NCBI GenBank assembly: GCA_028564705.1
Contig: JAPXFQ010002662.1
Coordinates: forward strand, 744,001 to 808,000
Direction of reading: 5' to 3'
DNA: 64,000 nucleotides
Origin: Apricaphanius iberus
Lineage: Eukaryota; Chordata; Actinopteri; Cyprinodontiformes; Aphaniidae
Shown here: in pieces, positions 10,941-22,723 of the stretch
Numbering within the stretch: the stretch's first letter is position 1
Layout: each line of letters begins with the position of its first letter
Program-made: the position numbers and the translations under genes
Notes under the pieces: model-generated
Told to the model about the DNA's origin: nothing
What the model saw: only the letters and a program-made list of their open reading frames with translations
Databases searched by the model: none

Positions 10941-12894
10941 AATATTGCATTGTTTTGTGTAATTAAAATATAACTACAAGATGAAGATGTGACCCCCCCC
11001 CCCAAACCCCCAACTCAAGTATACATGCAAAGATGTCATTAAAAAACTAATCTGAAGTGAGTTCAGTCAGTTTAAAAGATGATCAGTGGGCCTCTGTTTC
11101 AGTTTATACATGGCTTTAAAAAACCCCAGCAGGATTTGCATTGGATCATAATGAATTTTCCCAAGTATAACAAAGACCTGTGGGTATAAATGCTTATATT
11201 TAAGTGCTTCGATTTTAACCTCATCCCCTGGCGTCACCTCTTCTTCTTATCATCATGGAACAACCCCTGGTTTCAACACCTGGAGCTAAGGCTGTCCAGC
11301 AGAACCTAACCCAGAGATTTAATGGTTTGTCCACTAATGCAGCTCTTAAACCACCATCACCCCTCGCTGTAACACTCATTAGCTTATCAGGACAAGACAA
11401 AAGGTAATATTAGCTCTGCCTGCTGTGCTCAAGGGCCAAGCTGATGTGTCACATCAAGATTGCAGGTATTAACATGTGAGACATTCCATCTTTGTCCACT
11501 GATACAACTCTGTAAGCCTCTCATCACTTCATCCTCTTAAGACAATACCACTGTCATTCCTTCTCTTTCACCAGACCAGCACTTTCTGAGGTTTTCATTG
11601 GTCACCCATGACAAACACCTTCCTGAGGCTCAAATCCCCAACCTCCACACTTCCTCCTGCCCTACGTATCCTTATTACCTTATCAGAAGAAGACAAAGGA
11701 AAGCAGAGGATCGACTGACTGACTCTGCTGGCTTTTGGATTAGCTGTACGACTAACGCAGCTCCTGCAGGCCAAGGTGAGGGCTGTCTTAATGCTCCAGC
11801 TTTGAGGCAGAAAGCTGCCTAATTTCTGCTTCTATCTCTAATAGCAAGGCTTCAGGAGGCTTCTAGGGAACCACAGGGAGCTGCAGCTAAGACAAAGTAG
11901 TGTGAGGTTAATCCCAGCATTGGAAGGAGTCAGAAGGTATCCAAGGTTATTTAAATGAAAGGTATAGTACACACCTGTTAAAATTTCAAAGAGAAGAAGG
12001 TTTTCAGAGAAAGAAATATTGAAAGGCATAAAACCAGTTCTGCATCTGCTTCATCCTGTTTTTTAGGGTATTGATAAATATTTAATCTTGGAGGTCTTTT
12101 CTGATGTTAGGAATGTTTCACTGCTTTTTTCTGCCAAATGTTAAATATAAAGTTTTTCAAACCATTTATCGGTCCTTTCAGGGTCAAAAATAAAACAAAC
12201 GTATTCTTAAATAATATAAATAGAATTATCATTTTCTTTGATCATTTCAAGATCGACTACCGGTTTAACTTCAGCATTTAAAGTGAAAAGATAACCTGTT
12301 AGTGATAAGGAAAAGAGCCTGTTTAAACATTTTAAAACATTAACACTGAGTGTTTATTCAGGTATTGTTTTCTACTCTGGCTGTGTCTGCCGTTGAATAA
12401 CTTTTCCAATCAGTTTTATGATTCAAACTTTAATTCATGGAACATCATAAAATTAAATTAATATCAGGATTAAGAAGGAGTTCAGGATGAAAAGTTATAT
12501 TTCCAATCAAATGGTAAACTGTAAATATCCTGCACTTGTGGAATGCTTTATTGAGTTTTGTGGCCCCCAAAGAGCTTTACACAACATTCACCCATTTACA
12601 CACACAAAGTAAAAAAAAAATCCTATCCACATTTTTTTTCCTCATTAAAGTGTACCAAAAGTAATCTGAACTGTGGTTGTTGCATACCCCTAATATCTAT
12701 GTTGGTCACCTCTTATTCTTCATTCAGATTCAATGGTACAAACTTAACTCATGCCTTTACTTTTTATCAATTTTTTTTTAGATTAGAGGCTTTTATCATT
12801 TGCAAATAAGTCATATATGTTCAATATTTTTCTAATTTTTTAATCTCAAACTTTGCTGTCAAATGTGCAAACTGTGGCCTATGAAGACCGAGAT
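10941..12894. other. Non-coding, possibly conserved stretch
   Basis: From 11030 to about 11880 the sequence is balanced in composition and free of obvious transposons. Two subregions resemble each other loosely: attagcttatcaggacaaga at 11379 and attaccttatcagaagaaga at 11674, and tttgtccactaatgcagctc at 11324 with a similar block at 11492. A poly-C run sits at about 10992-11002. The rest is AT-rich; a SINE-like scrap occurs at 12540-12605. No gene was recognised. Confidence 0.4.
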
Positions 12895-13235
12895 GTTGCT
12901 TTGCGGTTTACGCTGCATTGGGGAAACTGTGGCTCAGGAGTCAGGTTGCGTCTGGTAATCAGAGGGTTGCCGGTTCGCGCCATCTCCAACTGTCTCGGTC
13001 ATTGTGTCCTTGGGCAAGACACTTCAACCGTTGCCGACCATTGGTTGTCTGGCGCCGGTTTCCAGCAGCCTCGCCTCTGTCAGTGCGTCCCAGGGCAACT
13101 GTGGCTATAATGTAGCCTGCCATCACCAGTGTGTGAATATGTGCATGAATAGGTGAATCACTGGAGGACGTGTAAAGCGCTTTGGGTCCGTACGGACTAA
13201 GTAAAGCGCCATAGAAATACAGGCCTTTTACCATT
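12895..13235 (+). mobile_element. tRNA-derived SINE
   Basis: The best-preserved SINE in the window. A pol III box A-like sequence (tggctcaggag, about 12930) and a box B (ggttcgcgcc at 12972) are about 42 bases apart, as in tRNA heads. The conserved body tgtccttgggcaagacact is at 13005-13023. The tail gtaaagcgctttgggtcc near 13170 and 'tagaaatacaggcc' resemble the 3' end of a partner LINE, which would supply the reverse transcriptase. Copies at 4718-5010 and 15160-15420 confirm that it is repetitive. Confidence 0.85.
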
Positions 13236-13725
13236 TGTCTGATATTGGCATCAATTTGCTCTGACATCCTGTACTAGGAACACTGTCCGAAAATTTTTTT
13301 ATTGTTTTTTTCAGATGTGAATAAGTTTTATCTTTGTCAAATGATGGACATCAGATTGCTTGGAAATGACATCATAATCCTTCCCAGGTGTGCTGCAATC
13401 GTTGCTTCTCTAAAGGTGACACATTTGTTTGGTGCAGACCAGCGCGCTGCTAAAAATCCTCCTTTACAGAGATAGTTACACTTGCTGCTTACTATGTGTA
13501 AAAGTGTATTTAAGTAGAATCACCTAGCTTCTATTTTTGCTAACAATTTCAATACTTAATTTTCTTTGTTTTAAACATGAGAATGTGTTATCTTGTAAAG
13601 AATCATGCATGACAAAAAAATTACACACAATAAATAAAAATAAAACATGATAAACAGATTGATATGTACATGAATGCAGGTGATGATCAGCACAACAAAA
13701 ACAGGGGTAGAGAACACAACATGGG
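13236..13725. other. Unassigned AT-rich stretch
   Basis: No gene or named repeat recognised. A stretch of A-rich sequence at 13610-13650 is the only notable composition. Confidence 0.5.
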
Positions 13726-13727
13726 GT

Positions 13728-13995
13728 TATGTGATTAAGACAGAGTAGGTGGTGGAAACAGTTTTAGGGTTATTGTTCATGAGCTGTGATCCGATCTGCA
13801 CGCCCCAGTGTCCTGCAGAGATGGGAGTCTGCAGGAATCTCATCTTCAGAGCAGGGCGTACAACACGCTGTACTCTCTGTTTGTCCCTGGTGGTGGCGCC
13901 AGCATACTACACAGTAATGGAGGAGGTGAGGATGGACTCAATGATTGCAATGTAGAACTACATCATTGTCCGTTATGGGATGTTGAATTTCTAAA
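13728..13995 (-). mobile_element. LINE C-terminal coding fragment
   Basis: On the minus strand the frame reads QSILTSSITVWYAGATTRDK followed by a QRVQRVVRPALK-like segment. This resembles the C-terminal end of fish non-LTR retrotransposon polyproteins, where a WY-x-G...RDRxxLQRVV motif follows the reverse transcriptase. A tail-like block, attaatcccagagggaaatt, lies at 14006. It is a 5'-truncated dead copy; the clade was not resolved. Confidence 0.6.
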
Positions 13996-14059
13996 TACCA
14001 GATTATTAATCCCAGAGGGAAATTATGTGTTGTTGCTCATTCTAATTAATCATTTAAAG

Positions 14060-14260
14060 CAATGTTCCACCCCTAAATGAAAATTAATCTGTTTCCATCT
14101 TCTCCAGAGTTAGATATGTGAGAAAAAGCATTTTATAACCAGCACAGTCATTCTACTGATCTGGTAGCAGTCTGTTTGCTTTATTTTAGATTAAACAATG
14201 CAAGTGAATAGCAATGGTACTATTTTGTGTACAAAAGACATACAAATTAATCAATAATGG
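14060..14260. mobile_element. MITE-like fragment sharing a core with 3751
   Basis: It contains gcagtctgtttgctttat at 14167-14184, the same core as the inverted-repeat arms at 3751 and 3850. The flanking sequence (atgttccacccctaaatg at 14062) looks like the body of the same repeat family. No coding potential. Confidence 0.5.
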
Positions 14261-14284
14261 ACCAAATTATTACTGACCTCAATA

Positions 14285-14710
14285 ATCAGTAGGGATGTGT
14301 ATTGGAAAGAAACAGGTGATACAATATGTATCATGATACAAAGGTGACTGTATGATATATTGCAATATATCGCAATACTACAAGCAAGACTATATATTGT
14401 GATTTTTAAAACCGTATTTTAAACTGAATTTAACTGTAGAAAAACTGTCACAGCATTCTAAACACTCCAGGTTGCTTCATACACAACACATCCAGTATTA
14501 TTACTAGATGTAGTTGATCCACCCAAACAAAGGAGGTAAAAACGAGCACCAACTAGCGATCATATTTTCAATTTTATGACAAAAATTACTGTCATCGTTA
14601 AGGGTTCAATTCAAATGCTTTAAAAAAAAATCAATACTTTGCTTTTGAATTTTGATACAATATTGTGACAAGAAATATAGTGATGTATTGGCATATCGAT
14701 ATTTTCTTAT
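14285..14710. mobile_element. hAT-like non-autonomous element
   Basis: It starts with agggatgtgtattgg and is dense in cgatacaatat/atattgcaatatatcgc-type sequence, and ends with mirrored tattggcatatcgata. This pattern of repeated 'cgata' inside both ends is common in fish hAT elements. No transposase frame remains. Confidence 0.5.
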
Positions 14711-15159
14711 ATCTTTCATAATCAGATTGAATGCAAATGAAGAATGACTGATTTAGACTTGGGACTACATTATGACAAAACACAGCTGTAAGCCGTTACT
14801 GCAAGGCATTCAAAATAAATTAAAATGTGGGGGGTGTCTGCCTGCTCTTGGAGAAATCCTCTGGGATGCAGCAGAAAGAGTTTGCTCCTTTTAGAGCATA
14901 AGGAGGGTGAGACTTTACTGCCTCTTTTCAGCATGCATGTTGGCTACAGCAATGCCAGTTTATCCGTTATACGTGACCTTCAAACACCTGTCTGGTAAGA
15001 GTACAACAACACCAATCTACAAAGAAGCTGACTCAAACGACCCAGAATCTGCACGGCAAAAGCTCCTTGCACAAAGAGTCAATACGAGCAGCTACTATTG
15101 TGTATGCAGAGCACCCCTCCAAACTTGGCTTAATGGCTAGATATGGGGATAATAATGGA
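14711..15159. other. Unassigned stretch
   Basis: A 77-codon ORF at 14907-15140 has no recognisable domain. 'actctcaaagacgctttacag' just beyond 15170 is the edge of the following SINE. Nothing else is identified. Confidence 0.45.
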
Positions 15160-15420
15160 TAGCATTAGCATCGAGACCCTCAAAGACGCTTTACAGTTCT
15201 ATTACTCATTCACTCTCACATTCACACACTGGTGGAAGCAAACTACATTTGTAGCCACAGATGCCCTGACAGAAGTGAGGCTGCCATATCACGCCATCGG
15301 CCCCTCTGGCCAACATCAGTAGGCAAGGTAGGTGAAGTGTATTGCCCAAGGACACAATGGAATGTAGCTCGCAGAAGCAGGAAATGAACCCACAATTTCT
15401 GGGTTGTTTGCTGGCTGCCT
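15160..15420 (-). mobile_element. tRNA-derived SINE copy (reverse orientation)
   Basis: Reverse-complement relative of the 12895 SINE: the middle is seen as agtgtattgcccaaggaca at 15338, the gtagccacagatgccctg block lies at 15252 and the tail near 15188. The tRNA-like head is the most decayed part. Confidence 0.75.
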
Positions 15421-15439
15421 GGAAGCAGGAAGCTGCCCA

Positions 15440-15550
15440 GCTGTTTTTATCATGTATTTGGTTGCACTACCACTGAATCATGTAAAGCACCTTGAATTGC
15501 TTTGTGTTGAAAGTGTGCTATATAAATAAAATTGCCTTGCCTTGCCTTAT
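15440..15550 (+). mobile_element. L2/Maui-like LINE 3' tail
   Basis: The segment carries gtaaagcaccttgaattgc at 15483, then tgtgctatataaataaaatt and a cttgcc repeat at the very end. The same terminus occurs at 53818-53880 and, reversed, at 49914-49975. Only the 3' end is present, as is usual for 5'-truncated LINE insertions. Confidence 0.8.
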
Positions 15551-16080
15551 AACAAAAGTACAACTCCAGCTGAATTGGTAAGGGTCTTTCCTTGAATTTT
15601 TTTAATTCCATTATTCCCCCAAATTATTTACCTTGATAAGATAATGGACATTAATAAAAACAGAAAATATGAATTAAGAAGTAGCGAGTTGTCAGTTTGC
15701 TACTTCAATGCTGACCGGAACAGAAACCATTATTGCCTTTTCTCATGATAATTTTGCGCAACACAAAGACAGAGACTCAGCCGTGAGAGTTTGCCTTCCA
15801 TTTTTCACAGTTTTAGTAACATTTAACAATTAAAAAATACCCACTTTAAAAAAAAAATAAAGCCACTTTTTGTATTGCTTTTTGTCAAATCAACTCACAC
15901 TCATAATTGTGCGAAAACAGATGGAGTACAGCCGCTCAGCCTTTCCACAAACACTTCCTCCTTATGAGGAGCAAGGCAGAAAAAAAACACATCAGAGTTC
16001 ACAGGTTAAGTACAGAGACTGTCCAAATCAGAGGGGTCAACTGACAGACAGAGAAAATGACAGGCTTAATGACTAGCTGC
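15551..16080. other. Unassigned stretch
   Basis: No gene or named repeat recognised. The ORF 15870-16076 has no visible domain. Confidence 0.4.
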
Positions 16081-16440
16081 TGCAGCTAATAACTGTCGAC
16101 ACGCAGCTGGCAGGGAGGAAGAGGAGCATGAGACACACACAGGTGCAGCCACGCTTACGCTCACAGATTACAGATGAAATCAACCCTCAGCCACTCCTGC
16201 TCAATGAGCTTTAATTGGGTGGTGAGACCAGACCATGCAGTGGTGAGCAGCTCATGTCCCGCCCACTACTTTAACAGGCCATTAGAAGTTATTAGAGGGG
16301 GTCCTCAGGGAGCTGTACGGGTCACAACACTTGGCTAACCTAGCTGTGAATAATAACCCATGGGGTTTAAAAGAGAGCCTTCACTGGTCGTCTTTTAAAT
16401 TGCCATTAGCTACAGCAGGAGGCAAGGAAAGGAAAAAAAG
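16080..16440. promoter_or_regulatory. Candidate conserved non-coding element
   Basis: A transposon-free block with even base composition, many purine/pyrimidine alternations and homeodomain-like cores (ctttaattgggt at 16208, gccattagaagttattag at about 16278, gccattagctacag at 16402). In fish gene deserts such islands are often enhancers. There is no ORF with coding character. The assignment rests on texture and on the locus inference, not on an alignment. Confidence 0.35.
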
Positions 16441-16634
16441 AAGCTTTTGGTCATTTAAATTCTTTTCTGTGCTACTGGCCTCGTGGACTTCCTAAAATAA
16501 GACAAGTTATGCTTAGTTTTTCTCTTATCACATAATGAAAATAAATTCGCAAAAATCTCATAACTTCCTGACTTTGGAGGGCTCCAAATTAATTATGCTG
16601 TATACTTTGGTTTGAAAAATTTTCTTTTCACTCA

Positions 16635-17148
16635 ATACGTTTACATGCACATCTAAATCGAGCTTTTGACAATAATCGGCTTATTACCCTAACCAGAATG
16701 GGAGCCTTTATCCCAGTTTACATGTTAGTAAGGAAATCAAATTATTGAATGAAGCACGTTCGACTCCGCGGCGGTAAAAGGTGACAAGCAGACAAGGTGG
16801 CGTTCTTCCGGTTGGTGGCAGTGAAACAGAGTGATCAAAAGTAGAATATGCACAATGGGTGAAAAAATGGACAAAGTACTGTACTGTCTGATTGTGTTAC
16901 ATGTATTGTTGCTGCTGTGTTGTCGTCATATTGGTTGTGTTATTCCTGCTTCCGCTGTCTCAAAATTTCCAGAATAGGGAGTGCCCAGGCTTGGAATAGC
17001 CCAAGCTTGGAATAGCCCAGCTAAGTGCGGATTGCCTTTACATGTAGAGATTTTCTGAGTCTTAGGTCGATTAATGATAGGCCAGTTTGGTTCGACTTCA
17101 GTTGAATGATTTGGTTTTCTCTTACTAGCCCACATGTAAACCCTCTGA
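16635..17148. mobile_element. DNA transposon relic with similar inverted ends
   Basis: The left end contains gtttacatgcacatctaaat (16639) and the right end, reversed, reads ggtttacatgtgggctagta. The similar ends face each other about 510 bases apart. The interior has decayed, frame-broken sequence and a local duplication, gcttggaatagccca, at 16989 and 17004. Ends of this type occur in fish Harbinger and other cut-and-paste families; the family is not certain. Confidence 0.55.
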
Positions 17149-20100
17149 GTGACAGACTGCTTCTAAATCTAAAATAAAAGTCCAAACAATTCATCTTTAC
17201 TAAAAACTTATATAGAATATTATAAAATAAACCCTTATCGTCCTACAAGGGGAAAGTCGGTTGTAACAGCAGCAAAGCAAGAACAGAACAGAACTGAAGA
17301 GTCCAGAAAAAAATTGTCAGTACATTATCGACATAGTTAAAAAAACTAGAGTGCAATCCAGTTATTAATATAAAAATACAGATAAAGTGGCATACCTAGG
17401 TTGTAATGCGCAACAGAGCAGATACTTAAAGATTTTTAAATAGTAAAAATTATTTAGAAATATGTCCAGAATGTGCATTGTACTTGTGCATTAAAAAAGT
17501 GAACAAATTCTTTCCAACTTTGTTTAGCATTTACAGTATAAACTGAAAAAAAGACAAATAATGTGCCATTCACAGTAGTAGTAATGTTATTTGGTTAATT
17601 TGTGGTTAATTAATTAACATTGAAATATTAACATTGATATATTTGTCAGTAGATCATTTATCAACTTTTCCGTTGCGTTTGTACTGTCAATAGTAAGGCC
17701 ATGTACACACATAAAAAACCAAATTATACTTTAACCACCTAATTTTTAAAAAAAATAAGTGCATTGTTAGGCACATTTAGAGATATGTATAACCTGTAGG
17801 GGGCAGTAATTCCCAAATCCTGTCCACTGAGAGTAACTTTCTACTGTCAGCAGTAATAGAGCTGTTAAAACAGGCAAGCAAAAAGCACCTAGATAATCTA
17901 TCATGAAAACGCAGTTCAGAGGGCAAAAAAGGTCACACGATTGATGATGGAGCATTTTTTGACCCGGACAGTGACACTGCAGCTCCTAAAACTCTGGTTA
18001 CATCTGTCCACACCCAAATGCTAAAAACTGAAAGTGCAGATCTTCACTTCGTTTTTTTTAGAAAGAATCGCTTTCAGCTCTTTTTGGTGTGGATGACTGG
18101 CCAGAGCATAGAACAAATATCTCCAATTTATGAAATACCTGGCCTGTGGACAGGGCAATATATGGCAATTGTTGAGTTGGCACCCCCGGTTTGCAGCTTT
18201 TTATCCCTGCTGTCGTCCAGCACTTTGACTAGGTGGGACAAAGGTAAAGGCTTGTTCAGAGTGCAATTTATACAAGCATTGCTACTGCATACAGTTGATG
18301 GTTTTTAAGCTAAGTCTATTATCTTGGAACCAAATGTATCTTTGAAAGACCTGAAAATAATCTTTGGATGTTGTAGATGTATAAATACTTTCGATATGTA
18401 ACAAAAAAATTGATGATACCTTTTAAATGAGTATGTAGGCAGAATTACAAAACAACAGCTTATATGTTGAAATCATATCACCTTCAACCCTTTGAACTTG
18501 TCTATAGGATCGACATTTGACTACATGCAGACACACGTTGGACCAGGAAGCTTGGGGTTCAGTGGTGACAATCAAAGCAATGATGCATGTCATGTGACTA
18601 AGTGAGTGTAACCTCCAAGGCAGTCCGGCTCTTTTTGCTAAAGTGTTGCCATGCAGATACAGCGCATTACTCATTCTGTGCCAAATTACTTCTAACCCGC
18701 ATATTTGTTCTGGTGCAAATTTTGACATTTTAATGTGCCAACACAGAGATCAGCTCATTTGAATTCTGCTGCTGCTATTTGCTTGTTTGTTGTTTACTTA
18801 GTTTAAAAAGTAAAGTGAGAAGGGGAAAAAATAGCTCAGGTAAACAAAGATCTAGCTGCATTCAGGCAGAATAAGTTTGAAAATATTGCAAAATGTTCTG
18901 TTCCACATGGGTTCCCACTTTTCTTAATTACACTTCTGTCCCAGACTGCAAGGGGAAAAAATGTAGATATTTTTTTCTTTTTTTATTGTTACACAAAATT
19001 GAATCTTTGGGAGGTTGTGATATTTTTTTATCATCCACACTTTCTCTCTTTCTTCCTAGTGGACACCTAGAGCATCCAAACCACCAGGAGCCTCCCATAA
19101 ATGCTTGAATTTTAACAACTAAAATACTTGTTTATTGAGAATGCAAATTCTATTACATTTAATTTGTCAGTTTCAGCACAGATGATTTGCTTAAAACGAA
19201 AACATTTATTTAAAGGAATTTTTTATTAACGTGCGAAGTATAGTCCTCATTGTTTGACTGTTATGTTACCATAGTGCAAATCCAAAGATCGGAGTTTATT
19301 CTTTTCTCTGTGTTTAAGATCAGTTTCTTCACAAATACAGCTCAGCAACTCATGACAAATGACTGCGAGATCAACCAATTAAACTAGGCCCCCTCCCAGT
19401 TTTTACTTAATCTCTAATGAAGTGCTGTGAGTAGGGGAGGATGTTCTGAACAACAAGGGGGGCCCAGCATTTATGCTTTCAAAGTCAGGGAAGGTTGCAT
19501 CACTTGGTGCAAAAATGTGTAACTGGTGAGCGTAAAAAAGGGGGAAAGCCAGACAAATGCACTTGATCATTTCTGACAAAAAAGTTGAGATTTTCAGTAC
19601 TAAATTACAGCAGATGCTCATTCTGTGACAGTGGTTACACTTTATACCTTTTACAAAATCAGTTCAACCCTTTCTGGAAGGTGTAAAAAAAAATTCTAGT
19701 TTAAGATACTTGCTTTTGAAAGAGCTAAGAAGTGGCGATTGAGCCCCAGTTAGGGTCATGACCAAGATCGAACTTGTATTTTTTTTAACAGAACAAAATA
19801 ATTTAGAGTTACTTCAAACTAGTGATGTGTGAAAAAAATCATAGATTTTATTTAAGTTTTATTACAGAGCAGCAGTATTTTGAAATTAACAATAGATGGT
19901 GATGCACTGCCCTGGGGGGTGGGGATTGTTTTGATGTGAATCTCAGACCAAGAATACCACCATAGAAGATATGCTTCACCCCACCTGTGGCGCGATTTAC
20001 ACTAAATGAAAGGACGCAAACGGTGATTGACTTAAAAGTTATATGAAAATGAACGTTACAGAAGCTATAGCAGTGGATTTTAGATTTTTGAGATAAAACT

Positions 20101-20700
20101 ATATATAAAAGAACTACAAGTGACCTTTACTGGGTTTAATGGGTATAAAACAACCTGACTCCCTGATAGCTGATAGCAAGCACCTGCTGCTCTTAAGCCG
20201 CACCCCCCCCGCGCGCGTGTGCACGACGTGAAATGAGTACCAGCAGAATGAAACTGAAAAGCTGCAGAACGACACTGAAAAGCAGCAGAAGTGAAAAAAG
20301 ATTGTCATTGAAGAAAAAAAAGATTGGCATTGAAAACTAATATGAAAGTGTAAACATTTGATTGTAAGTGAGTTCATTGTTTTAATGCTTATATTTTGAG
20401 TTTCATTTCCATTTTTTTCAGTTTTAATTTTTATTTCACTTTTAATACAGAAATTTTCACTACATTTATTTCAGATTCAAAATTAAGATTTTTTCTGTTA
20501 CAATTATATTTTTCAATGCCACATTTTATTTTCAGAGCTAATATTTCTTTTCAGTTTCATCTCAAGCTGGTATTGTTACTGTATAACCCCATAAATTTGC
20601 CCCTTGATCTATCCACACCGCCCCTGCAAATTAGACATACACGGCGCCTTTCTCACAGGTGCAAGCCGCTTCAAACTCTTGCAGCTCGCACCACCAGTTT
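17149..20700. other. Largely unassigned sequence
   Basis: AT-rich with no convincing gene. Small ORFs (18018-18308, 18423-18728, 19403-19621) lack domains and splice logic. Around 20200-20580 the sequence is purine-rich on one side and T-rich on the other (repeated 'tgaaaagcagcagaa', then 'ttttcagtttcat'), a diverged simple-sequence region. A short gcgcgcgtgtgcacgac patch is at 20210-20227. Confidence 0.4.
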
Positions 20701-20721
20701 TTGCAGTATTTTACTTTCTAA

Positions 20722-21027
20722 GTGTCTCGGCGAAAATGCCTGTTTGGCTGCAAGAATTACAGGACTTTATTCAACATTCCTAAAGAACAACAGAATCACC
20801 AGAAATGGCTGGAATTTCTCTCCGGAATCTCACGTCTAACCAGCTACATGTTTGTATGTGACCGTCAATCCAACAATATTTGCTTTTCGAACCTTTGCCA
20901 GAACCAAAGCAGACTGTCGGAGAGATTAACTCTTGCAGCTGGATCAATTCCAACAATAAAGACGACTGATGAAGAGGCCAGAGCAGTAACTAAATGCAAG
21001 CTATATGCTAAAGTTAATGTGAGGTAG
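20722..21027 (+). pseudogene. THAP-domain exon fossil
   Basis: The frame reads RRKCLFGCKNYRTLFNIPKE, then QQNHQKWLEFL, then FVCDRQSNNICF and LTLAAGSIPTIKT. This has the architecture of a THAP zinc finger: a CxxxC pair at the start, a 'lF.iPk...KW' core, a third Cys in 'VCDR', and the 'a.paG.iPTi' end seen in many fish THAP proteins. Where a C2CH finger needs His after the third Cys, this copy has Gln, so zinc binding would be impaired. No in-frame ATG precedes the finger (the frame opens with GTG). The stop follows soon after, at 21025. THAP domains are DNA-binding modules of P-element-like transposases and of cellular regulators; this is most likely a dead copy. Confidence 0.6.
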
Positions 21028-21447
21028 CAATTTATAAAGCTGCTTATATGAATTTTATAATGCTGTTTATGCATTCAGGCACAACACACCTGGGCCGCAC
21101 TTCAAACAACCCCTGCTACTTATAAAATATCCACCCGGTTCTCAACCTTATTCTCAGAAGCAAGAATGTTTTAAAATATAAACGGGGCTGGAAAGATCCG
21201 CTGGCCTGAGCACTCAGTCACTGGACTCGGCTTCAATGGTTTGGGATCCGTCTGAACTCTGTAATCAATTAGAAACTGGTAGCTTTAGCTGCTGAAATCA
21301 GCTTTATTGACCCGGTGTTTACACAAAAAATAAACCAAAGGTCTGAACCATTAATATAATAACGTTTCATAAAATGTTAAAAGTATAAAGACTATTACAG
21401 TAAGCCTTTTATTTAAATGACTGAAATATTTTTAAAAAGTATCATAA

Positions 21448-21489
21448 CAGCATAGGCAACAAGTATAACATTACTTGTTGCCTATGCTG
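21448..21489. repeat. Perfect 18-bp hairpin
   Basis: The arm cagcataggcaacaagta (21448-21465, first bases) is matched exactly by its reverse complement at 21472-21489 with a 6-base loop (taacat). The stem has no mismatch, so it is either young or maintained. No T-tract follows to suggest a terminator and no repeat family was recognised around it. Confidence 0.85.
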
Positions 21490-22723
21490 CTTCGATGCAA
21501 GCTCAAGGCTACGTCATGAAATGGACGGCCCTGACAGGGAGGGGAGGCGGGATTATAGAGAAACCAATGGTCTTAATTCCGGGTCAAAAAATAACTCCGG
21601 GTATAAGTTATATTTTAGGGCAAATTAATACTATATAAATCCAATGTTAACATCTTACAATATATGTGCCTATTCCAGAAGTTGATAGCTGTAAAATAGA
21701 ATGATATAGGAGCTTTAATGTAAGCATTGTAAGATACTGTATTATAATACACAAGTGACTGGATTTCAATGTCTTCAAACAAAAATATTGGTTACACTAT
21801 ACCTGAGTAAAAAAATAAAAAAATCAATATCCAGTCCCAAAAATCACGGTTCGGTACATATTTGAGGTTTTAAAGTCACGGATCAGTACATTTTCAGTAC
21901 ACTTTAATCAAGAAGAGTAAACATAAATATGCAATTGACATTTTTATTTTACTTTGAACAGCAGTAAAAAAATAATTGTTTTCTTGAATTCCTTCCTCTT
22001 GAAATTATTTTTGTTTTATTTTATTAGTGGAGATTTGAGCTGAATTAAAAAAATTAAATACCATGTACTGTTTAGAAATGTTTAAATACTTTGCCCATAA
22101 ATGAGAGTAAATATGCTTAAATCCTTTTTGAGTTTTTATGATATTTTGACAGTCTAGTCTCCCAGCTGTACTTGAATGCAGCATTGACCACTAATGGGAA
22201 AATCCCTCCTCATCAGGGATTGTTTAATACAAAAAGTGGAGTTTGGGCTGATCTGATGCTAATGGTAGCCATGTGGACATCAGCTGGTTTTTCCAGTGTC
22301 ATTAAGTAGAGAGAGTTACGACACACTTTATGAGCTCTGCTTCAGCTTACTTTCAGATGTGCATCCTTCAATAAAACATGTTGTTTCCAGGACAAACTCA
22401 TAGTCCCCAACATGCTTGATGTCAACTAGAAAGTTAGCTGAATGGCAGAGCTAATCTAGAATACTTATTTTAAAGAGGTTTTAAATAATTAGATGGAAAA
22501 CATGAGTGTGGATGTTTGATATGGGATTCAGCGTTTCATTTTTCGTTTTTCCTCTAATCGAGCAAATGTATCTGTAACCCAGTTGAATGTGCTTCGAGCC
22601 AGAAACTTGTAAAATAGTTAATAGATTAAAAACTATATTTTAATCAATATATTTTGGTTAAATACATATTCGGGGGTAAAGAAGTGTACACCAATAATGC
22701 AAAAACAAGAAACTAACAAACAA
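21490..22723. other. Unassigned stretch with hAT-like scrap
   Basis: At 21826-21905 the sequence cccaaaaatcacggttcggt and the following 'ggatcagtacat' resemble fish hAT subterminal sequence. The 22140-22480 part is balanced in composition and unique-looking. No gene recognised. Confidence 0.4.

Noticed and set aside
13005..13023. Conserved 19-base block as a possible functional RNA site
   Set aside because: It is the conserved body of the SINE family and recurs at the other two copies.
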